A DNA stretch of 45,298 nt, from positions 1,726 to 47,023 of the forward strand of contig QHBU01000119.1 in NCBI GenBank assembly GCA_003244045.1. Direction: 5' to 3'. A model generated the notes under the pieces. That model was not told where the DNA came from, did no database searches, and saw only the letters and a list, made by a program, of their open reading frames with translations. Every line of letters begins with the position of its first letter. Position 1 is the stretch's first letter. Below are positions 11,236 through 18,706 of this stretch, piece after piece. The stretch comes from Candidatus Aeolococcus gillhamiae. GTDB taxonomy: Bacteria; Chloroflexota; Dormibacteria; Aeolococcales; Aeolococcaceae. The position numbers were made by a program, and so were the translations under genes.

Positions 11236-11369
11236 GCTGACGAGGACACATCTCCGCAGTCGCGAGTTCTGCAGGCGCCCGAGGCCGTGTCGGACGCGAA
11301 CAGCGTTCGACGCGGCCGCCAATGGCGCCGAAGCCTGTTTGAGCAGCAAGGAGATGTGTCCTCGTCAGC
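11236..11369. repeat. 134-bp foldback with perfect 20-bp terminal inverted repeats
   Basis: The arm 11236-11255 (GCTGACGAGGACACATCTCC) is repeated as its exact reverse complement at 11350-11369. The 94 bases between also fold back: CTGC 11269-11272 with GCAG 11343-11346, CAGGC 11272-11276 with GCCTG 11333-11337 (or GGCGCC 11274-11279 with 11324-11329), and 11283-11292 with 11308-11317 (ten pairs, one G-T). The whole element could be a cruciform or a long RNA hairpin. No target-site duplication is evident. It could be a MITE-like relic, a transcription barrier between hslUV and rpsB, or a structured RNA. Confidence 0.8.
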
Positions 11370-11409
11370 CCCCGCCATGGTCGCGACTGGCCCCTTCCCA
11401 GTTCCCTGT

Positions 11410-11415
11410 TAGACT
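11410..11415 (+). promoter_or_regulatory. Candidate -10 element of the rpsB operon
   Basis: TAGACT (consensus TANNNT, preceded by CCTGT) occurs in the only AT-richer stretch of the gap, 109 bases before the rpsB ATG. No clear -35 is seen. It would produce a leader of about 100 bases. Confidence 0.5.
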
Positions 11416-11438
11416 CGCCCACATTACACACGCTCCGA

Positions 11439-11473
11439 TCACGTCCTCACGGGTGCTCCTCAGGGAGTCGTGA
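11439..11473 (+). promoter_or_regulatory. Structured rpsB 5' leader hairpin, candidate S2 autoregulatory site
   Basis: In the predicted leader, TCACG (11439-11443) pairs with CGTGA (11469-11473), and inside it CTCC (11456-11459) pairs with GGAG (11464-11467) around a TCAG loop. The ribosome binding site AGGAGG (11513-11518) lies 40 bases downstream. Ribosomal protein S2 is autoregulated through its leader in several phyla; whether this structure does so is inference. Confidence 0.35.
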
Positions 11474-11524
11474 CGGCGGTCTATCCGGGGCGGAGGAACA
11501 CACACCAATCTCAGGAGGCACGCC

Positions 11525-12385
11525 ATGCCGGCGGTGACCCTCCGCCAGCTGCTCGAGGCCGGAGTTCACTTCGGCCACCAGACCAGCCGGTGGAACCCCC
11601 AGATGCGCCCGTACATCTTCACGGCGCGCAACGGCATCCACATCATCGACCTCAAGCAGACGCAGGAGCGTCTCGACGAGGCCTGCGCCTTTCTGCGCCA
11701 GCTCGTCGCCGACGGCGAGAAGGTACTTTTCGTGGGCACCAAGAAGCAGGCCCAGGATGCCATCGAAGAGGCCTGCGGGCGCAGCGGCCAGTACTACGTC
11801 ACGCATCGCTGGATGGGCGGCATGCTCACCAACTTCCCGGTCATCCAGCGTCGGCTTCGCCGCCTGCTCGACCTCCGCGCCATGCAGGAGAAGGGCGACT
11901 TCGAGCGCATGGGGACCAAGGAGGCCAATGTCCACCGCGACGACCTCGACAGGCTTGAGGCCAACTTCGCGGGCATGGTCAACATGAAGCGGGTTCCCGG
12001 CGCCCTCTTCGTGATCGACTGCAAGAAGGAGCGCCTCGCCGTGAGCGAGGCCAACAAGCTGGGTATCCCCATCGTCGCCATCGTCGACACCAACTGCGAT
12101 CCCAACGAGATCCAGCACGTGATCCCGGGCAACGACGACGCCATCCGCGCCTGCAAGCTGATCGTCAACACGGTCACCGAGGCCATCGTTGAGGGCCAGC
12201 AGCTGCTCGGCGAGCGCGAGCTGCGCGAGCAGGAGGAGCTGGCCGCCCGCGAGCGTCAGGAGCGGGAGGCCGCTGAGCGCGCTGCCGCCGCCGTCCCGGC
12301 GGCCAGCGACGGTGACGGCACCGCCGAGGTTGCGCTCGAGGAGTTCGCAGGAGCCAGCGCCGCCGCAGCCCCGGACGCCCCCTGA
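11525..12385 (+). CDS. rpsB: 30S ribosomal protein S2
   Basis: S2 binds the 30S subunit late and is needed for S1 docking. The core shows LLEAGVHFGHQTSRWNP, YIFTARNGIHIIDL, FVGTKKQAQD, RWMGGMLTNF, PGALFVIDCKKERLAV, IPIVAIVDTNCDP and IPGNDDAIRA. After about residue 225 comes a charged coiled-coil-like run (EQEELAARERQEREAAERAA) and an Ala/Asp/Glu tail, giving 286 aa against about 240-255 usually. The ATG at 11525 follows AGGAGG at 11513. It shares one base with tsf (TGATG). Confidence 0.97.
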   Translation: MPAVTLRQLLEAGVHFGHQTSRWNPQMRPYIFTARNGIHIIDLKQTQERLDEACAFLRQLVADGEKVLFVGTKKQAQDAIEEACGRSGQYYVTHRWMGGMLTNFPVIQRRLRRLLDLRAMQEKGDFERMGTKEANVHRDDLDRLEANFAGMVNMKRVPGALFVIDCKKERLAVSEANKLGIPIVAIVDTNCDPNEIQHVIPGNDDAIRACKLIVNTVTEAIVEGQQLLGERELREQEELAARERQEREAAERAAAAVPAASDGDGTAEVALEEFAGASAAAAPDAP

Positions 12386-13059
12386 TGGCTGAGGTCACCG
12401 CCGCCCAGGTCAAGGAGCTGCGCGAGCTGACCGGGGCTGGGATGATGGACTGCAAGCGCGCGCTGGTCGAGACCGACGGCGACGTCGAGAAGGCCAAGGA
12501 CTGGCTTCGCGCCAAAGGGATGGCCCGCGCCGCCGACAAGGCGCACCGGGCCACGAGCGAGGGCATCGTCGAGTCGTACGTCCATGGCGGCGGTGTCTCC
12601 GGCCAGAAGCTCGGCGTGCTCCTCGAGGTCAACTGCGAGTCGGACTTCGTGGCCAAGACCGACGACTTCCGCCAGCTCGCCAAGGAGCTCGCCCTCCAGG
12701 TCGCCGGACGCTCGCCGCTGTTCGTCCGCCGCGAGGACGTTCCCCCGGTGATCGTGGAGCGTGAGCGCGCCGTGTTCCTTGCCCAGGTCGTTGACAAGCC
12801 CGCCAACATCCAGGAAAAGATCGTCGAGGGCAAGCTCGACGCGTACTTCGCGGAGGTGTGCCTCCTCGAGCAACCGTACGTTCGCGATGAAAAGGGCAAG
12901 AAGAAGGTGAGCGAGCTCGTCAACGAAGCCGTCGCCAAGCTCAAGGAGAACATCACCATCTCGCGTTTCGCGCGCTTCCAGGTGGGCGAGAGCGCCACCG
13001 TCACCGGCGATCGCTCGGTAGCGCAGGAGGACGACGCCCCCGCGTCGGCGGCGAGCTGA
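12385..13059 (+). CDS. tsf: Elongation factor Ts
   Basis: EF-Ts exchanges GDP for GTP on EF-Tu. The N-terminal UBA-like domain covers residues 1-45 ([16 protein letters not shown]). The EF-Tu-contacting [10 protein letters not shown] motif is at 86-95. A single dimerisation-domain core follows, ending near [18 protein letters not shown]. At 224 aa it belongs to the shorter EF-Ts class (about 195-225) rather than the 283-aa proteobacterial form. The last residues are acidic and Ala-rich. rpsB-tsf-pyrH-frr is the standard bacterial order. Confidence 0.96.
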   Translation: MAEVTAAQVKELRELTGAGMMDCKRALVETDGDVEKAKDWLRAKGMARAADKAHRATSEGIVESYVHGGGVSGQKLGVLLEVNCESDFVAKTDDFRQLAKELALQVAGRSPLFVRREDVPPVIVERERAVFLAQVVDKPANIQEKIVEGKLDAYFAEVCLLEQPYVRDEKGKKKVSELVNEAVAKLKENITISRFARFQVGESATVTGDRSVAQEDDAPASAAS

Positions 13060-13082
13060 GCGGCCCGGTCGAGGTCGCCGAG

Positions 13083-13847
13083 GTGGTTGTCCCCGGCCAC
13101 GGCACAGCCAACGAACCCGCGCCCGTGTACTCGCGCGTCGTCCTCAAGCTGAGCGGCGAGGCGCTGCTCGGCGGTCAGCGCAACTTCGGCATCCACCACG
13201 ACACCGTGCGGCGGATCGCCGAGGAGATCGGCAGGGTGCATGCCCGCGGCGTCGAGATCGCTGTGGTCATCGGCGGCGGCAACATCGTGCGCGGCGTGGA
13301 GGCGAGCAACCACGGTCTTGACCGTGTCGCAGGTGACTACATGGGCATGCTCGCCACAGTCATCAACGCGCTGGCGTTGCGCGACGCCCTGGAGCGGCTC
13401 GACATCCAGACGCGCGTGCAGTCGGCCATCGCCATGCAGCAGGTTGCCGAACCGTTCATCCCGCGACGGGCCATCCGTCACCTCGAAAAGGGCCGCGTCG
13501 TGATCCTGGCCGCGGGCACGGGGAACCCCTTCTTCACCACCGACACCACCGCGGCGCTGCGAGCGGCTGAGATCGGTGCTGACGTCCTGCTCAAGGCCAC
13601 CAAGGTCGATGGCATCTACACTGCCGACCCCCTCAAGGATCCGAGCGCAGCGCGTCTGCACCACCTCTCGTACATGGACGTGCTCAACCGCGGTCTCGCG
13701 GTGATGGACAACACGGCGCTGACGCTGTGCATGGACAACGGCACGCCGATCGTCGTGTTCGATCTGCTCGCCGAGGGCAGCATCGATCGCGTGGTGCTCG
13801 GCGAGGACATCGGCACGCGCGTTGACGCGGACGGCGGCAGCGCATGA
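13083..13847 (+). CDS. pyrH: UMP kinase PyrH
   Basis: PyrH phosphorylates UMP to UDP, the step that commits UMP to RNA, DNA and cell-wall precursors. It has the amino-acid-kinase fold signatures [59 protein letters not shown] and [13 protein letters not shown]. The GTG at 13083, 23 bases after tsf, follows a GAGG at 13071; a second in-frame GTG at 13125 would give a start closer to the conserved core and cannot be excluded. The stop overlaps the frr ATG by four bases. Confidence 0.96.
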   Translation: MVVPGHGTANEPAPVYSRVVLKLSGEALLGGQRNFGIHHDTVRRIAEEIGRVHARGVEIAVVIGGGNIVRGVEASNHGLDRVAGDYMGMLATVINALALRDALERLDIQTRVQSAIAMQQVAEPFIPRRAIRHLEKGRVVILAAGTGNPFFTTDTTAALRAAEIGADVLLKATKVDGIYTADPLKDPSAARLHHLSYMDVLNRGLAVMDNTALTLCMDNGTPIVVFDLLAEGSIDRVVLGEDIGTRVDADGGSA

Positions 13848-14437
13848 GCGATCGCACCCGCTCCGAGGATTCGCAGGCGCAGATCCAGGAGCGTCTCGAC
13901 GACGCTTCGGCGCGGATGGAGAAGAGCATCGAGTCCCTCCACAAGGAGCTCGGCGGCATCCGTACCGGTCGCGCCACCCCGGCGCTGGTGGACCGTGTGC
14001 AGGTCGACTACTACGGCACAGCCACGGCGCTGCAGAGCATCGCCGGGATCACCGCTCCGGAGGCGCGGCTGCTGCTCATCCAACCGTATGACCGCAACTC
14101 CATCGCCGCCATCGAGAAGGCGCTGCAGAAGAGCGAGCTCGGGCTCAACCCGAGCAATGACGGCCAGGTGATCCGCATCGCCATCCCTCAGCTCACCGAG
14201 GATCGTCGCCGCGAGTTCGCCAAGCTTGTCAAGCAGCGCGCCGAGGAGGCTCGCATCGCGGTCCGCAACATCCGTCGCGACGAGGTGGACCATCTGCGCA
14301 AGCTCGAGAAGGAGGGCCACGTCTCCAAGGACGAGATCGAGCGCAACATCGCCACCGTCCAGCACATCACCGACGGCTTCGTCGGCCGAGTTGACGATCT
14401 CGCCCAGAAGAAGGAGGCTGAGATCCTCGAGGTCTGA
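13844..14437 (+). CDS. frr: Ribosome recycling factor
   Basis: RRF, with EF-G, splits post-termination ribosomes. It shows the tRNA-mimic three-helix bundle and its landmarks: [24 protein letters not shown], written here as ELGGIRTGR and [12 protein letters not shown], then [43 protein letters not shown] and [13 protein letters not shown]. At 197 aa it is slightly longer than the usual 185 through its N-terminus. The ATG at 13844 overlaps the pyrH stop. Confidence 0.97.
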   Translation: MSDRTRSEDSQAQIQERLDDASARMEKSIESLHKELGGIRTGRATPALVDRVQVDYYGTATALQSIAGITAPEARLLLIQPYDRNSIAAIEKALQKSELGLNPSNDGQVIRIAIPQLTEDRRREFAKLVKQRAEEARIAVRNIRRDEVDHLRKLEKEGHVSKDEIERNIATVQHITDGFVGRVDDLAQKKEAEILEV

Positions 14438-14444
14438 CCTCGAG
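14426..14444. repeat. 19-bp perfect palindrome across the frr stop codon
   Basis: CTCGAGGTC (14426-14434) and GACCTCGAG (14436-14444) are exact reverse complements around a single T that is the first base of the frr TGA. As RNA it would form a seven-pair stem with a TCTGA loop. No T-run follows, so it is not a classical terminator; it could be a protein-binding site, an RNA-stability element, or chance encoding of Leu-Glu-Val. Confidence 0.45.
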
Positions 14445-14496
14445 CCCTGTCTCCTGCCGAAACCGCGTCCTGGAGCGAGGCGTTCAGTTCACAGAC

Positions 14497-15279
14497 ATGC
14501 AGCGACCGCCAGCGCCAGCCGCCATCCCCGAGCCGTCCAGGCCGGAGCTGCCCCGCCACATCGGGATCATCATGGACGGCAACGGTCGCTGGGCGCGGCG
14601 GCGGCACCTTCCCCGCGCCGCCGGCCATCGCGCCGGCGTGGCGACCATCCGGCCGGTCATGGAAGCCTGCCATGCGGCCGGCGTGCACATCCTCACCCTC
14701 TACGCGTTCAGCACCGAGAATTGGTCACGGCCACGCCACGAGGTGGCGGCCCTGATGCAGCTGTTCGGGGACACCATCGATTCCGAGGTCGGCGAGATGC
14801 ACGCCGAGGGCATCCAGATCCGCGCCATCGGCGACCGGAGCAAGCTGAGCCCGCGCCTGCAGCAGAAGGTCAGGGCCGCTGAGGAGCTGACCAGCCAAAA
14901 CACCCGCGCCGTGCTCAACGTGGCCATCAACTACGGTGGCCGGCACGAGATCGTCGCGGCGGTTCGCGACCTCGCCTCGCGCGGGGTGGACCTCACCGCC
15001 CTGGACACGGAGACGCTGGCCGGCGCCCTGTACACCGCCGGACTGCCCGACCCCGACCTCATCGTCCGCACCGCCGGTGAGATGCGCATCAGCAACTTCA
15101 TGCTCTGGCAGGCGGCCTACGCCGAGATCTACGTCACGGAGACGCTCTGGCCGGATTTCGACGCCGCCGCCATTGAGCACGCCCTCGGCGCCTATGCCGG
15201 GAGGGACCGTCGTTTCGGCGCCGTGCCCGAGGCGCCGGGGCGAATGGAGGAGGCGATCGTGGCGCCGGCGTCGCTCTGA
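14497..15279 (+). CDS. uppS: Isoprenyl transferase (undecaprenyl diphosphate synthase)
   Basis: UppS adds isopentenyl units in cis to make the C55 carrier for peptidoglycan and wall polymers. Signatures are HIGIIMDGNGRWARRR with catalytic Asp27, GHRAGV, LTLYAFSTENWSRP, VAINYGGRHEIV, and the C-terminal DLIVRTAGEMRISNF and LWQAAYAEIYV. At 260 aa the length is normal. The ATG at 14497 is 59 bases after frr with no obvious Shine-Dalgarno and no TANNNT hexamer close by, so it is probably transcribed from upstream. Confidence 0.96.
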   Translation: MQRPPAPAAIPEPSRPELPRHIGIIMDGNGRWARRRHLPRAAGHRAGVATIRPVMEACHAAGVHILTLYAFSTENWSRPRHEVAALMQLFGDTIDSEVGEMHAEGIQIRAIGDRSKLSPRLQQKVRAAEELTSQNTRAVLNVAINYGGRHEIVAAVRDLASRGVDLTALDTETLAGALYTAGLPDPDLIVRTAGEMRISNFMLWQAAYAEIYVTETLWPDFDAAAIEHALGAYAGRDRRFGAVPEAPGRMEEAIVAPASL

Positions 15280-15353
15280 GCGATTCCTCGTTCGCCCGGG
15301 AGAACCCGGCGACCGGTGTCGCGGCGACCCCGGCGGTTGCCGCCCCCACCAGC

Positions 15354-16154
15354 GTGGCGGTGCGCTGGATCTCCGGCGTCCTCCTCCTCGTGCTCGTCGC
15401 CGGCGCGGTGGCGGCGGGCGGATCGCTGTTCGTCGCCGTCGTCGCAGCCGCGGCCGCCGTCGGCGCCTGGGAGTTTGCCGGGCTGGCCGCCCGGCTCGAC
15501 GCGCGCCCGCCGCTGTGGCTGTTGCTGCCGCTGACGGTCTGGCTGGCCATCCGCTACGCGGTCCCCGGATCCCCGCCGGCGCTGGACATCGGCCTTGGCG
15601 CCGGCCTGGTCGCAGGGATCGTGGGCCTGGTGGCGACCGGTTCCAGCTGGCGCGGTTGGATGGCGGCCCTGGCCGGGGCGGTGTACGTGGGCTTTTCCCT
15701 CGGCTACTACGTAGCCCTGCTCACCTGGCGTCCCTCCGACCACCGCTTCGGCATCGCGGCACTGGCCGTCCCCGTGGCCGCGGTGATCGTCTGCGACACC
15801 GCCGCATACCTCGTCGGTAGTGCATTCGGCCGTCGCCCCTTCTTCCCCCAGCTCTCCCCGCGGAAGTCGCTGGAAGGGGCGGTCGCCGGCCTGGTGGGCG
15901 CTGTGGCCATCGCCGCCGTCCTTGGCGCGGCATATCTCGGGATCAGCCCCTGGGTGGGCGCCGCCGAGGGCCTGCTCGTCGCCGTCGTCGCCCAGGCGGG
16001 TGACCTCGCCGAGTCGGCCCTGAAGCGTCAGGGTGGCGCCAAGGACTCGAGCAACCTGATCCCGGGCCACGGCGGCCTCCTCGACCGTCTCGACAGCATC
16101 GTGCTTGTGGCCCCCGCGGTGTACTGCTTCTACCGGCTCATCTCGCTAGCGTGA
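15354..16154 (+). CDS. cdsA: Phosphatidate cytidylyltransferase CdsA
   Basis: CdsA makes CDP-diacylglycerol, the precursor of acidic and zwitterionic phospholipids, in the membrane. Six to eight hydrophobic segments run from residue 5 to about 255. The CTP-transferase signature is intact near the C-terminus: SALKRQGGAKDSSNL followed by IPGHGGLLDRLDS. Length is 266 aa. The GTG at 15354 is the first usable start after the uppS stop; a second GTG is two codons downstream. The neighbours uppS and dxr are its usual ones. Confidence 0.95.
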   Translation: MAVRWISGVLLLVLVAGAVAAGGSLFVAVVAAAAAVGAWEFAGLAARLDARPPLWLLLPLTVWLAIRYAVPGSPPALDIGLGAGLVAGIVGLVATGSSWRGWMAALAGAVYVGFSLGYYVALLTWRPSDHRFGIAALAVPVAAVIVCDTAAYLVGSAFGRRPFFPQLSPRKSLEGAVAGLVGAVAIAAVLGAAYLGISPWVGAAEGLLVAVVAQAGDLAESALKRQGGAKDSSNLIPGHGGLLDRLDSIVLVAPAVYCFYRLISLA

Positions 16155-16169
16155 GGGCTGCGCCGCGGA

Positions 16170-17366
16170 ATGTTCGCGGAGAATGAGGGTGTGACCACCA
16201 TCCCGCCGGTTGCGGAGGTTCGGCGACGCCGGGTCGTCCTCCTCGGTGCCACCGGTTCCATCGGGCGCCAGTGCTGCGACGTCATCGCGCGGTTCCCCGA
16301 GCGCTTCGAGCTGGTCGGCGCCGCCGCGGGGAGCGACGTCGACGGCCTCACCGCCGTGGTCGAGCGGTTCGGGGTGGCCCGCTCTGCCGTCCTGGCGCCG
16401 GCAGCCGCCATCAGCCGTCCGGGCACGATGGGGTCGGGGCAGGCCGCCGTGTGCGAGGTGGCGGCGATGGAGTGCGACGTGGTCTGCGTCGCCATCCCCG
16501 GCGCGGCCGCCCTGGCCCCCACCCTGGCCGCGGTCGACGCCGGCCGCACAACCGCCACCGCCACCAAGGAGGTCCTGGTGATGGCCGGCGAGCTGGTCAA
16601 GGCGCGGGCCGCAGCGACCGGGGCGCGCATCCTCCCCGTCGACAGCGAGCACAGCGCGCTCTGGCAGTGCCTCCGTGGTGAGGCTGCCGGCAGCGTGCGA
16701 CGGCTCGTCCTGACGGCCAGCGGAGGGCCGTTCCGCGAGCGTGACCCGGCGACTTTCGCGCAGATCACCGTCGAGGAGGCGTTGCGCCATCCCACCTGGA
16801 CCATGGGTCCCAAGGTCACCATCGACTCGGCGACGATGATGAACAAGGGCCTGGAGATCATCGAGGCCCACTTCCTCTTCGACATGCCGTACCCGCGCAT
16901 CGGGGTGGTCATCCACCCGCGCAGCATCGTGCATTCGTTCGTCGAGTTCATCGACGGTGCGGTCGTCGCCCAGCTCGGCGTGCCCGACATGCGCGTTCCC
17001 ATCGCCCTGGCGATCGCCGACGGGGAGCGGCTGCCGGGCATCGCTCCGCACGTCCAGCTGACCGACGGCCACCCGCTCGAGTTCTTCGCGGTCGACGGCG
17101 ATCGGTTCCCAGCCGTTGACCTGGCCCGGACAGCGGGGGAGAGAGGTGGGGTCGCGCCGGCGGCCCTCAACGCGGCCAACGAGGTGGCGGTCGCGGCCTT
17201 CCTCGACCACCGGATCGGCTACGACGGGATCGTGCCGCTCGTCGCCGAGGCCGTCGGTTCCGCGCCCGCGGTGGTGACGCCGTCGCTCGAGGACATCCTC
17301 GAGGCGGACGCGTGGGCGCGAGATTTTGCGACCGCCCGGCTCGCCAGCGTGGTCAGCCCGGCGTGA
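16170..17366 (+). CDS. dxr: 1-deoxy-D-xylulose 5-phosphate reductoisomerase
   Basis: Dxr converts DXP to 2-C-methyl-D-erythritol 4-phosphate with NADPH, the committed step of the non-mevalonate isoprenoid pathway. The NADPH loop is GATGSIG (26-32). The metal and substrate residues lie in VDSEHSALWQCL, LTASGGPFRE, HPTWTMGPKVTIDSATMMNK and GLEIIEAHFLF, and NAANEVAVAAFL is also present. Length is 398 aa. The ATG at 16170 is used here, but GTG 16191 has a better Shine-Dalgarno (GGAG 16178-16181) and would trim seven residues. ispG, two genes downstream, belongs to the same pathway. Confidence 0.96.
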   Translation: MFAENEGVTTIPPVAEVRRRRVVLLGATGSIGRQCCDVIARFPERFELVGAAAGSDVDGLTAVVERFGVARSAVLAPAAAISRPGTMGSGQAAVCEVAAMECDVVCVAIPGAAALAPTLAAVDAGRTTATATKEVLVMAGELVKARAAATGARILPVDSEHSALWQCLRGEAAGSVRRLVLTASGGPFRERDPATFAQITVEEALRHPTWTMGPKVTIDSATMMNKGLEIIEAHFLFDMPYPRIGVVIHPRSIVHSFVEFIDGAVVAQLGVPDMRVPIALAIADGERLPGIAPHVQLTDGHPLEFFAVDGDRFPAVDLARTAGERGGVAPAALNAANEVAVAAFLDHRIGYDGIVPLVAEAVGSAPAVVTPSLEDILEADAWARDFATARLASVVSPA

Positions 17367-18706
17367 TCCTCGACGTTCTGGCGGTGGTCGGCGCGATCAT
17401 CCTGGTGCTGCTCTCGGTGGTGCTGGTCCACGAGGGCGGTCACTTCCTGGTGGCCAAACTGAGCGGCATTCGCGTCGACGAGTTCTCGGTGGGCTTCGGC
17501 CCCCGCATCGCCGCCAGGACGCTCGGGGAGACGACGTACTCGCTGCGGATCATCCCTGCCGGCGGATACGTGCGCATGGCCGGCATGCTCGGCCTCGAGG
17601 GCGAGGCGGACGCCGGCGAGCGCAACTTCTACCGGGCGACCATCCCCAAGCGGCTGGCCACGATCATGGCCGGCGTCGCCGCCAACATGATCTTCGCCGG
17701 CCTCCTGTTCACGGTCATCTTCGCCTGGCCCAACGCCTCGCACATCCAGCCGGGAGCGGCCGCGCAGCTCGCCGGCCTGCACGACGGCGACGTCATCGTC
17801 AGCGTCGACGCCCAACCAATTCGGCACGACACCGCCGCGCACGTCTCCAGCGACCTGCATGCGGCCACCGCGAAAGCGCAGGGGCAACCCATGACGGTGG
17901 TGTATTCGAGCGGGGGCACCGCGCACACCGCGCGGATCGCCCCATCGCTGATCATCGTCAACGGCATCCAGCCGCCGGGCACAGCCTCCCCGGGTCCCGG
18001 GGCCACTCCGGCACCGACCGCCACTGCTGGCGCGGTGCGCACCATCGCCACCATCCCGGTCGGCCTGGAGTTCGTCGTCACCGCCGTCAACGGCCAGCCC
18101 GTCTCTGCGGGTGACCCGGCCCAGCTCCTCGCCGGCAGCACCCCGGCGCTGATCTCTGGGTTCGTGATCAACGACGACGGCACGCGCGGGGCGAGCTACA
18201 CCAACCTCAGGGCGTCGGGCGTGAGCGACGGCAGTGGTGGCGACGGTGCCATCCAGGCGGCCTGGCGCCTGGGCGTCTCGCCCAACTTCGACGGCGAGGC
18301 ACTCCCCCAGGCGCTGGGCGACGGCTTCGGCCAGATCCCGACATTCGTCACCACCACAGTGAAGGACCTCGCCAACCTCGTCACCAACCCCAAGAGCGGG
18401 GGCATCACCGGCCCGCAGGGGCTGTCCGGGCCGGTTGGCATCGTCCGCCAGACGGTGACGGCGACGCACCAGGGCGGCCGCTCGCTGACGTACTGGATCG
18501 CGTTTATCAGCATGAACCTCGGCCTCGTCAACATCCTGCCGATCCCGTTCCTGGACGGCGGCAAGGCGGTGCTGATTCTCATCGAGGCGATCCGCCGCCG
18601 CCGCCTCGATCCGCGTCGCGAGGCGATGATCTACGCGGTGGGCCTTGCGCTCGTGGTCGTCTTCGTCATCTATGTCACCATCGGAGACGTGAGCAGGCCC
18701 GGATGA
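17363..18706 (+). CDS. rseP: Site-2 metalloprotease RseP (M50 family)
   Basis: This is an intramembrane zinc protease of the RseP/RasP type that cuts transmembrane segments of regulators or signal-peptide remnants. The zinc motif HEGGH is at residues 23-27 in the first membrane helix. A PDZ region follows at about 130-195, and the second zinc ligand lies in NILPIPFLDGG near the C-terminus. Between them is a Pro/Thr/Ala-rich linker (about 200-225) and a second PDZ-like stretch, so the periplasm-side insert is larger than in single-PDZ homologues. Length is 447 aa. The start is GTG 17363, overlapping dxr. Its substrate may include an anti-sigma factor, but none is visible next to it. Confidence 0.94.
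   Translation: MILDVLAVVGAIILVLLSVVLVHEGGHFLVAKLSGIRVDEFSVGFGPRIAARTLGETTYSLRIIPAGGYVRMAGMLGLEGEADAGERNFYRATIPKRLATIMAGVAANMIFAGLLFTVIFAWPNASHIQPGAAAQLAGLHDGDVIVSVDAQPIRHDTAAHVSSDLHAATAKAQGQPMTVVYSSGGTAHTARIAPSLIIVNGIQPPGTASPGPGATPAPTATAGAVRTIATIPVGLEFVVTAVNGQPVSAGDPAQLLAGSTPALISGFVINDDGTRGASYTNLRASGVSDGSGGDGAIQAAWRLGVSPNFDGEALPQALGDGFGQIPTFVTTTVKDLANLVTNPKSGGITGPQGLSGPVGIVRQTVTATHQGGRSLTYWIAFISMNLGLVNILPIPFLDGGKAVLILIEAIRRRRLDPRREAMIYAVGLALVVVFVIYVTIGDVSRPG

Larger units (their letters stand above)
11209..11524 (+). other. Longest gene-free interval: foldback element, rpsB promoter and leader
   Basis: These 316 bases hold no gene I can support; open frames on both strands are by-products of GC bias and of the inverted repeat. 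From left to right: a short region after the hslU stop, the 134-bp foldback (11236-11369), a candidate -10 for rpsB (11410-11415), and a structured leader ending in a strong ribosome binding site. Confidence 0.7.

Noticed and set aside
11186-11473. Overlapping open frames on both strands (95 and 80 codons) in the hslU-rpsB gap
   Set aside because: They run through the 20-bp inverted repeats, so the same peptide LTRTHL appears on both strands; there is no ribosome binding site or family resemblance.
12174-13664. A 496-codon minus-strand open frame opposite tsf and pyrH
   Set aside because: Both plus-strand genes are unambiguous; the antisense translation is low-complexity Arg/Ser/Ala.
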